A stretch of DNA of 6,829 nt from Tannerella sp. (GTDB lineage: Bacteria; Bacteroidota; Bacteroidia; Bacteroidales; Tannerellaceae). Both the position numbers and the translations under genes were made by a program. Positions 1 through 5,170 of the stretch are shown in pieces. The stretch is from positions 1 to 6,829 of the forward strand of contig JAITPL010000197.1 in the NCBI GenBank assembly GCA_031289445.1, read 5' to 3'. How positions within the stretch are numbered: the first letter of the stretch is position 1; every line of letters begins with the position of its first letter. The notes beneath the pieces were generated by a model. That model was not told the origin of the DNA. It was given only the letters and a program-made list of their open reading frames with translations, and searched no databases.

Positions 1-1625
1 GGGGTTTTCTCGAACTCCTTTTCCTGCAAGACAAACTCCGTAATCTTGCTGTAATAAGGCATTTTGGCGTTCAGACGAGTGATATTTTTGCTCATTATAC
101 CATGCAGAGCTTCTTGAGAATGACCGTCTTTCGTGGCCTGTGCATACGCAGGATATATCAAGGCAACGAGTATCTGCTTGCGGGTCTCGGTATTCTCTCG
201 TGCAACTATCAGTGATTCAACCACATACTGCATACTGTTGAGTACGCTCTCAATCTCTTCAGGATAGATATTCTGTCCGTTTGAGCCGAGAAGCAAAGTC
301 TTGCTGCGTCCGCAAATGAACAGGAAACCGTCGCTGTCGATGCGGCCAAGGTCGCCGGTGTGCATCCAGCCATCCTCGGTAAAAGCCTTGGCGGTAGCTT
401 CGGGATTCTTGTAATAGCCTGTCATTGTACTCATTCCGCGCACAAGTATCTCTCCCGTATCGCTTCCGTCCGTCGAGTCGATGCGAACTTCCATGCGGTC
501 AACGATGCGCCCTACAGAGCCTTGCTTGAAAGAGTCCCACTGCTCGTAGGCGACTAAAGGCCCACACTCCGTCATACCGTAACCTATTGTGTATCTGAAG
601 CCTATAGAGCGCAGAAAAGCCTCTACATCGCTGCTGATGGCTGCTCCTCCAATGATTATCTCCGCAAAGTCATCCCCGAAGGCAGCATTCAACTGCTTGA
701 CTATCTGAGCTTTAATAAGACGTTTAAGCAGAGGAGTGTTATATAAGAGCTTAATAATCGGCTTGTTGAGCATCGGAAAAACGCGATTGCGCACGATTTT
801 TTCTATAATCAGCGGCACGGCTATAACCAGCGCAGGGTGTATCTTGGCGAACGATTTGACCACAATATTGGGCGACGGGATACGTGGCAGGAAATGTATA
901 TGGCAGCCCTTATTGACGCCGTTGAGCGTCTCGAAAGCCAGACCGTACATGTGTGCCATCGGCAGCATGGACACAAAGTGATCGCCGTCATTGATAAAGG
1001 GCAGCCGGTCGTAGGCATACTGCGTGTTGCTCCACAGGCTGCGATAGGGCAGCATCACGCCCTTCGAGAAGCCTGTAGTCCCCGATGTGTAGTTGATGAT
1101 GGCAAGTTCGTCGGGCTGCTCTACGTGATAAGCGATATCCGAAGGCTTGAAGTCGGGATATTTATTTTGAAAGAGACTGTCGAGCGAGGCATGAGCCTGT
1201 TTGACCTCCTCGCTGCCCGCTGCGACGGAAAGATTTTCTATCAGCATAAGCGCATTAAGAGCGGGCATCTCGGCAAGACTGAGAGCGTTGAGGTTATGCT
1301 GAGCCGCAAACAGGATTTTGGCGTCCGAGTGGTTGACGAGGTTATGCACGCTATCGGGCGTAAAATCCTGCAAAATAGGGACAGCCACAGCGCCATAAGA
1401 CAGCGTTGCGAAGAAACTTATCCCCCAGCGGGCGGAGTTGCGTCCGATGATAGCTATTTTGTCGCCTTTCCGAATGCCGGCGGATTGAAAAATAATATGC
1501 AGTTTCTCAATCTCTACAGCCATCTCCCGATAGAGGAACGTATCGCTCTCATAGTCGGAAAATACAGGCATCTCCCAGTGTTCACGGATGCTTTTTTCTA
1601 TCAGTCCTAAAAATCTTTTTTCCAT
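1..1625 (-). CDS. Long-chain-type acyl-CoA synthetase (AMP-forming), C-terminus cut by window edge
   Basis: Reading leftward from an ATG at 1625-1623, 541 codons stay open to the window edge with no stop. The product is an adenylate-forming enzyme that should activate a fatty acid with ATP and join it to CoA. Visible motifs in order: phosphate-binding loop YTSGTTGFSKG (residues 179-189), the YGMTE adenine/acyl-site motif (349-353), TGD with the ribose-contacting Asp425, GRSK (439-442) and the hinge-side QNIYPEEIE (451-459). The sequence stops at EFEKT, just where this family usually continues with a short lysine-rich tail holding the A10 catalytic lysine, so perhaps 5-15 residues are missing; this is a window cut, not a visible mutation. 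The start resembles family starts (MEKRFLGLIE) and lies 16-23 bases below a promoter candidate. It is divergent from nusB. The overall pattern fits the long-chain (FadD/FAA1, COG1022) group; chain length cannot be read from sequence. Confidence 0.93.
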   Translation of the reverse strand, partial: MEKRFLGLIEKSIREHWEMPVFSDYESDTFLYREMAVEIEKLHIIFQSAGIRKGDKIAIIGRNSARWGISFFATLSYGAVAVPILQDFTPDSVHNLVNHSDAKILFAAQHNLNALSLAEMPALNALMLIENLSVAAGSEEVKQAHASLDSLFQNKYPDFKPSDIAYHVEQPDELAIINYTSGTTGFSKGVMLPYRSLWSNTQYAYDRLPFINDGDHFVSMLPMAHMYGLAFETLNGVNKGCHIHFLPRIPSPNIVVKSFAKIHPALVIAVPLIIEKIVRNRVFPMLNKPIIKLLYNTPLLKRLIKAQIVKQLNAAFGDDFAEIIIGGAAISSDVEAFLRSIGFRYTIGYGMTECGPLVAYEQWDSFKQGSVGRIVDRMEVRIDSTDGSDTGEILVRGMSTMTGYYKNPEATAKAFTEDGWMHTGDLGRIDSDGFLFICGRSKTLLLGSNGQNIYPEEIESVLNSMQYVVESLIVARENTETRKQILVALIYPAYAQATKDGHSQEALHGIMSKNITRLNAKMPYYSKITEFVLQEKEFEKT

Positions 1626-1647
1626 AATATCTTGATTGAATTCACTG

Positions 1648-1679
1648 CAAATATACGAATGATTTTTTTTATTTCGAAA
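1648..1679 (-). promoter_or_regulatory. Bacteroidota-type promoter for the acyl-CoA synthetase
   Basis: On the minus strand the -7 box reads TATATTTG (1655 down to 1648), a full match to TAnnTTTG. Twenty bases upstream lies TTTC (1679 down to 1676), one mismatch from the -33 box TTTG. Transcription would begin near 1641, giving a leader of about 16 bases before the ATG at 1625. The match is by eye; no start site has been mapped. Confidence 0.6.
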
Positions 1680-1694
1680 TTTACAGTACTTTTG
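1663..1694 (+). promoter_or_regulatory. Bacteroidota-type promoter for nusB
   Basis: A perfect TAnnTTTG box, TACTTTTG, sits at 1687-1694. The expected -33 position (about 1663-1667) falls in a run of T with no final G, so that half is weak. Transcription would start near 1701, about 19 bases before the nusB ATG. It is interleaved with the oppositely facing promoter: the two -33 regions lie within some 17 bases of each other. The leader between box and ATG is A-rich (GTAAAAAAAATAG) and has no Shine-Dalgarno sequence, as is common in this phylum. Confidence 0.55.
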
Positions 1695-1719
1695 TGTCTC
1701 GAAAAAGTAAAAAAAATAG

Positions 1720-2646
1720 ATGATTAATAGAGTTTTAATCCGAATAAAGGTACTGCAGATGGTATATGCTTACTATCAAAAAGAGCCTATCGAACTCAAA
1801 GCGGCCGAGAACGAACTGCTTCTGAGTCTGCGCATGTCGTATGACCTGTACAATTATTTCCTGCTACTGATAGTCGAGCTTACCCGCGCTTACGAGCTGT
1901 TGGTCGATTCGCGCCGCAACAAGTATCGCCCCTCCGACGAAGAGCTTAACCCCGACATGCGGCTGCTGAACAACCGTTTCGCCCGTCAGGTCGAGGAAAA
2001 CGAGACCCTGCAAGCCTACGTCAAGGAGCATTGCCTGACTTGGATTGACGACAAGAGTTTTGTCAAGGACGTGCTGGACATGATTCTTAAATCGGACGTC
2101 TATAGCAATTATCTGAGGCAGGAAGAAGACACGTATGATACCGACAGGGATTTCTGGCGTATCGTCTTCAAGCGCATAATCTCGGACAACGAGGATATAG
2201 ACGCTTATCTGGAGGATAAAAGCATCTACTGGAACGAGGATATTGACATCATCGAATCGTTTGTCATCAAGACCATCAAGCGCTTTGAGCAGGAGAACGG
2301 CAGCAAGCAGGAGCTGATACAGATGTACAACAGTAACGAGGATTTTGAGTTCGCCCTGAATCTCTTCCGCAACTCTATTCTTCACGCCGCCGAGTATCGC
2401 GAACGCATATTCAATCTGACAAAAAACTGGGACTCGGAACGCATTGCAAGCATGGATATCGTCATCATGCAGACCGCTTTGGCCGAGCTGCTCGGCTTTC
2501 CGTCGATACCGATAAAAGTTACGCTTGACGAGTATATCGACGCCGCCAAGTACTACAGCACGCCCAAGAGCAGCATCTTTATCAACGGTATTCTCGACGC
2601 CATAGTCAACGAACTGAAAGACGAAAAATTGCTGATGAAGGAATAA
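1720..2646 (+). CDS. nusB: Transcription antitermination factor NusB, long Bacteroidota form
   Basis: NusB binds boxA RNA with NusE (ribosomal protein S10) and joins the antitermination complex that keeps polymerase running through rRNA operons. The NusB fold is seen in the last third: LFRNSILHAAEYRERI (residues 215-230), then KNWDSERIASMDIVIMQTAL (235-254), then a VTLDEYIDAAKYYSTPKSSIFINGILDAI stretch (267-295), the typical end of the family with its conserved NG. At 308 residues it is far longer than the roughly 140 of Escherichia coli. The extra N-terminal part of about 200 residues is rich in charged and aromatic residues and looks helical; its first 20 residues (MINRVLIRIKVLQMVYAYYQ) resemble the first NusB helix, so the added sequence may be an insertion or degenerate duplication after helix 1 rather than a plain extension. 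The start is the first ATG after the promoter. It is the first gene of the plus-strand cluster. Confidence 0.93.
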   Translation: MINRVLIRIKVLQMVYAYYQKEPIELKAAENELLLSLRMSYDLYNYFLLLIVELTRAYELLVDSRRNKYRPSDEELNPDMRLLNNRFARQVEENETLQAYVKEHCLTWIDDKSFVKDVLDMILKSDVYSNYLRQEEDTYDTDRDFWRIVFKRIISDNEDIDAYLEDKSIYWNEDIDIIESFVIKTIKRFEQENGSKQELIQMYNSNEDFEFALNLFRNSILHAAEYRERIFNLTKNWDSERIASMDIVIMQTALAELLGFPSIPIKVTLDEYIDAAKYYSTPKSSIFINGILDAIVNELKDEKLLMKE

Positions 2647-2659
2647 TTTATTACCTTTG
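2628..2659 (+). promoter_or_regulatory. Internal promoter candidate before yajC
   Basis: TACCTTTG at 2652-2659 matches TAnnTTTG exactly and is followed by CAGC. Twenty bases upstream, inside the nusB 3' end, lies ATTG (2628-2631), three of four bases of the -33 box. Transcription would start near 2666, leaving a leader of about 30 AT-rich bases to the yajC ATG at 2697. It would let yajC and the genes behind it be expressed apart from nusB. Confidence 0.5.
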
Positions 2660-2696
2660 CAGCCTAATCAACAGTATTTTTTAAAATTCAATTTAT

Positions 2697-3017
2697 ATGA
2701 ACACAGTATTAAACGTATTATTGCAGGAACCTGCCGCAGCCGGCGGTAGCGGTTCGATGGGCATCATAATGATTGTTGCCATGGTAGCGATCTTTTATTT
2801 CTTTATGATTCGCCCGCAACAGAAGCGGCAGAAAGACTTGCAGAAAGCCCGCGAGGCTATGCAGACAGGCGACAAGGTCGTTACTGCCGGCGGTATTCAT
2901 GGCCGCATCAAGGAGATGGGCGACAAGAGCCTGCTTGTAGAAGTGGCTGACGGAGTGCGTATCCGCGTCGATAAGACCTCTGTTTTTGCATCGTCCGAAG
3001 ATGTTCCACAGAAATAA
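2697..3017 (+). CDS. yajC: Preprotein translocase subunit YajC
   Basis: YajC is a small inner-membrane protein that associates with SecDF and the SecYEG translocon. The 106-residue product begins with a short Ala/Gly-rich segment, then one membrane helix (about residues 22-37, GIIMIVAMVAIFYFFM), immediately followed by the family hallmark IRPQQKRQK (38-46), which marks the cytoplasmic side. The cytoplasmic domain holds the standard GDKVVTAGGIHGRI block (58-71) and ends in VRIRVDKTSV plus a short tail. Length is normal for the family. It begins 50 bases after nusB and has its own promoter candidate. secD and secF, its neighbours in proteobacteria, are not in the window, which is the usual state in Bacteroidales. 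Confidence 0.96.
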   Translation: MNTVLNVLLQEPAAAGGSGSMGIIMIVAMVAIFYFFMIRPQQKRQKDLQKAREAMQTGDKVVTAGGIHGRIKEMGDKSLLVEVADGVRIRVDKTSVFASSEDVPQK

Positions 3018-3031
3018 AGTTTGACGGCCGA

Positions 3032-4024
3032 ATGTTGAACGTTGATAGCAAACGCTTGGAGATTGAAGGTAACAAACAATGGAAAGAAATACTTATCTTT
3101 GGCTTCTTTCTGTTGCTTGCGTTTAGCTTCTGGCTTCTGCTCAACCTGCAACAGGACGGACAGCGCAAGATAACGCGCCGCTTGAACTACGAAGATTTGC
3201 CTTTAGACTGGGTCTTGGCCGCAGATACGCCTCAAACAATCAATATATTGCTGAAGGACAGAGGCCTCACCCTGCTGTCGTATTTGTGGCAAGCTAAATC
3301 GACGCCGGTGAATATTTCCGTATCCGATCTGGCAAAGTCGAACGACACGATTCTCTTTCTGTCGCACGAGTTGTTGGAGAAAGCAGTCGCGAGGCAATTG
3401 CAGTTGCTGAACACCTCTAACATCGTGTCGATTGAGCCTGGTGAAATAAGGCTGCATATCGACCGCATGAGCAACAGCGTGTTGCCGGTAGCGCCCAACA
3501 TCGACGTGCAGACTAAGGCGGGTTTTCGTATGTCCGACAGCATAAGGGTTTTGGAAGACGGCGTCAAGGTTTACGGCAGTAAGAAAACGCTTGATACCAT
3601 GCGCTTTATATCAACCAAGCCTCTTGCTTTCAAAAACCTTTCGGCCAAGAAAGAAGTAACGCTTGAGTTGGATTTGCCTGCCGGTATCAAGGCGGAGCGC
3701 ACATCGGTCAAGGCGCTTATTTCCGTCGAGGAATATACGGAGAAGAAGCTTCGTGTCGGGGTTGTTTGCCCCAATATACCGTCGAACTACGTGCTGCGAC
3801 TGTTTCCGGCTTCGGTTGAAGTCATTTGCAGCCTGCCGCTCTCGCAATTCAAAGCGTTGAACGCCGAAGAGCTTGAAATAATGATACCTTTCAGCGATTT
3901 CAAGGCAAAACAGACGACAGGCAAGATCGCCCTCAAGCTGACTAAAAGCCCTGCTTATGCAGTCAATCCGGTCATTGTACCGGAGGAATTGGAGTTTATC
4001 ATCGAGAAGTTGAGGAATGATTAA
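3032..4024 (+). CDS. YbbR/CdaR-like membrane-anchored protein
   Basis: The 330-residue product has a short cytoplasmic N-terminus, one strongly hydrophobic helix (about 20-38, EILIFGFFLLLAFSFWLLL), and a long extracytoplasmic part made of beta-rich YbbR-type segments. Best seen are a segment at about 150-232 (LPVAPNIDVQTKAGF through LISVEEY) and one at about 238-327 that opens with KKLRVGVVCPNIPSNY and ends with VPEELEFIIEKL; an earlier segment spans about 50-145. In Firmicutes the YbbR protein CdaR binds and modulates the c-di-AMP synthase CdaA; in Bacteroidota the role is less clear and no cdaA is present here. The gene starts 14 bases after yajC and its end overlaps coaE by 8 bases, which suggests coupled translation. 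The start is the only ATG that keeps the membrane anchor intact. Family assignment is by pattern and position between yajC and coaE. Confidence 0.82.
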   Translation: MLNVDSKRLEIEGNKQWKEILIFGFFLLLAFSFWLLLNLQQDGQRKITRRLNYEDLPLDWVLAADTPQTINILLKDRGLTLLSYLWQAKSTPVNISVSDLAKSNDTILFLSHELLEKAVARQLQLLNTSNIVSIEPGEIRLHIDRMSNSVLPVAPNIDVQTKAGFRMSDSIRVLEDGVKVYGSKKTLDTMRFISTKPLAFKNLSAKKEVTLELDLPAGIKAERTSVKALISVEEYTEKKLRVGVVCPNIPSNYVLRLFPASVEVICSLPLSQFKALNAEELEIMIPFSDFKAKQTTGKIALKLTKSPAYAVNPVIVPEELEFIIEKLRND

Positions 4025-4607
4025 GGCAGGCGTCACAGGCGGTATAGGCAGCGGCAAGTCGGTAGTATCAAGGCTGCTCGAAATGTCGGGTCTGTCCGTT
4101 TACCGGGCCGATGACGAGAGCAAGCGCCTGACCGAGACCTCGCCCGCAATACGCAGCGGTTTACAGGCGCTTTTCGGCAAGGATATTTATACCGATAAAG
4201 GGCTTGACCGCAAGCAACTTGCATCGCGCATCTTTGCCGACGAGCATCTGCTTGGGAAAGTGAACGCTATCATTCATCCGGTAGTGACGGAAGATTTCAA
4301 TGAGTGGACAAAGAGTTGTCAATCAAATGTTTGCGTGATGGAATCGGCTATAATATATGAAGCCGGACTGGAAAAAAACTTCGATTTGGTGTTGACGGTT
4401 TTTGCGCCGGTTGCTTTGCGACTGAGCCGCGCCATGCAGCGAGACAATGCTTCGGAAGCGGAGATTATAAGGCGCATGAATCGACAGATGCCGGACGAAC
4501 TGAAACGCAGCAGGGCGGATTACCTCGTCATTAACGACGACAGGCAAGCATTAATGCCGCAAATAGAACAGTTTATTACATATTTACAAAAAATAACAGA
4601 TATATGA
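4017..4607 (+). CDS. coaE: Dephospho-CoA kinase
   Basis: CoaE phosphorylates the 3'-hydroxyl of the ribose in dephospho-CoA using ATP, the final step of coenzyme A synthesis, in the cytoplasm. The Walker A loop is GGIGSGKS (residues 8-15). The dephospho-CoA-binding acidic motif follows at ADD (31-33), then the NAIIHPVV block (83-90), ESAIIYEAG (109-117; the position of the PLLFE motif in other phyla), the lid-like RDNASEAEIIRRMNRQMP (142-159) and ADYLVINDD (167-175). The length of 196 residues is normal and no key motif is missing. The gene starts inside the last codons of the YbbR gene and ends in an ATGA overlap with the regulator gene, so it sits in the middle of a translationally coupled run. 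Confidence 0.96.
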   Translation: MIKAGVTGGIGSGKSVVSRLLEMSGLSVYRADDESKRLTETSPAIRSGLQALFGKDIYTDKGLDRKQLASRIFADEHLLGKVNAIIHPVVTEDFNEWTKSCQSNVCVMESAIIYEAGLEKNFDLVLTVFAPVALRLSRAMQRDNASEAEIIRRMNRQMPDELKRSRADYLVINDDRQALMPQIEQFITYLQKITDI

Positions 4608-5158
4608 ACGAAGAGATTAGACAAATAGCAGAACGCTTGAAAGGCCTGCGCGACGTGATGGAAATCAGCGTCGAAGACATGGCGCAAACCTGCAATATTA
4701 CGGCCGACGAGTACCGTCTGATAGAGACCGGAACGGTGGATATTTCCGTCAGTCTGCTGCACCGCATCGCCGGCGCTTACGGCATCGAACTGACTACCCT
4801 TATGTTTGGCGACGAGCCGAAGATGAGCGCGTATTTCGTTACCCGACAAGGCAAAGGTATTTCCGTAGAGCGCACGAAAGCCTATAAGTACCAGTCGCTT
4901 GCCGCCGGTTTCTCCAAGCGGAAAGCCGACCCGTTCCTGGTTACGGTGCATCCCAAGCCTGACAGTGAGCCTGTCTATGAGAACACTCATGCGGGACAGG
5001 AATTTAACTACGTGATTAGCGGACGCATGTTGCTGCAAATCAACGCTAAAGAGATTATCCTCGAAGAGGGCGACAGCATATATTTCAACTCCGAACTGCC
5101 GCATGGCATGAAGGCGCTTGACGGTCGCGAAGTAAATTTTATTGCAATAATTTTCTAA
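4604..5158 (+). CDS. XRE-type helix-turn-helix regulator with C-terminal cupin domain
   Basis: The 184-residue protein joins an N-terminal XRE/Cro-type DNA-binding domain (about residues 4-69; ISVEDMAQTCNITADEYRLIE is the helix-turn-helix core, up to LHRIAGAYGIELTTLMFG) to a C-terminal cupin barrel (about 75-184). Cupin motif 1 is NTHAGQEFNYVISG (127-140), keeping H129, E133 and the E(X)6G spacing to G140; the usual first histidine is replaced by N127. Motif 2 is GDSIYFNSELPHGM (156-169), with H167 at the metal-ligand position. Such proteins usually repress or activate a neighbouring catabolic gene and sense a small ligand through the cupin. The start ATG overlaps the coaE stop (ATGA, 4604-4607), and the next gene, an acyl-CoA synthetase, begins 12 bases after its stop. 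The natural inference is a regulator of that synthetase, perhaps sensing its acid substrate or an acyl-CoA; the ligand and the operator are unknown. Confidence 0.9.
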   Translation: MNEEIRQIAERLKGLRDVMEISVEDMAQTCNITADEYRLIETGTVDISVSLLHRIAGAYGIELTTLMFGDEPKMSAYFVTRQGKGISVERTKAYKYQSLAAGFSKRKADPFLVTVHPKPDSEPVYENTHAGQEFNYVISGRMLLQINAKEIILEEGDSIYFNSELPHGMKALDGREVNFIAIIF

Positions 5159-5170
5159 ATTTTTTAACAG

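Noticed and set aside
837..1610. A 257-codon plus-strand open frame opposite the left-hand synthetase gene
   Set aside because: It is exactly codon-aligned antisense to the synthetase. Stops there would need TTA, CTA or TCA codons in the sense gene, which are scarce in it, so the frame stays open by chance. Its product has no recognisable motif, whereas the other strand carries every acyl-CoA synthetase motif.
1..1625. Possibility that the left-hand synthetase is a broken gene because its stop and catalytic lysine are not seen
   Set aside because: The frame is open through all 541 codons and ends exactly where family members have only a few residues left, so the loss is due to the window edge.
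3094..3101. TATCTTTG, a further TAnnTTTG match within the YbbR gene
   Set aside because: No -33-like box lies 19-21 bases upstream, it is inside the membrane-anchor coding region, and no gene starts soon after it.
4961..4975. GACAG/CTGTC inverted repeat within the regulator gene
   Set aside because: Arms of only five bases with a five-base loop are expected by chance in coding DNA of this composition, and no T-run follows.
4520..5104. A 194-codon minus-strand open frame over the cupin regulator
   Set aside because: It is codon-aligned antisense to the regulator, shows no family pattern, and would run against the tightly packed operon. The frames opposite NusB (1864-2385) and the last synthetase (5525-5980) are the same kind of shadow.
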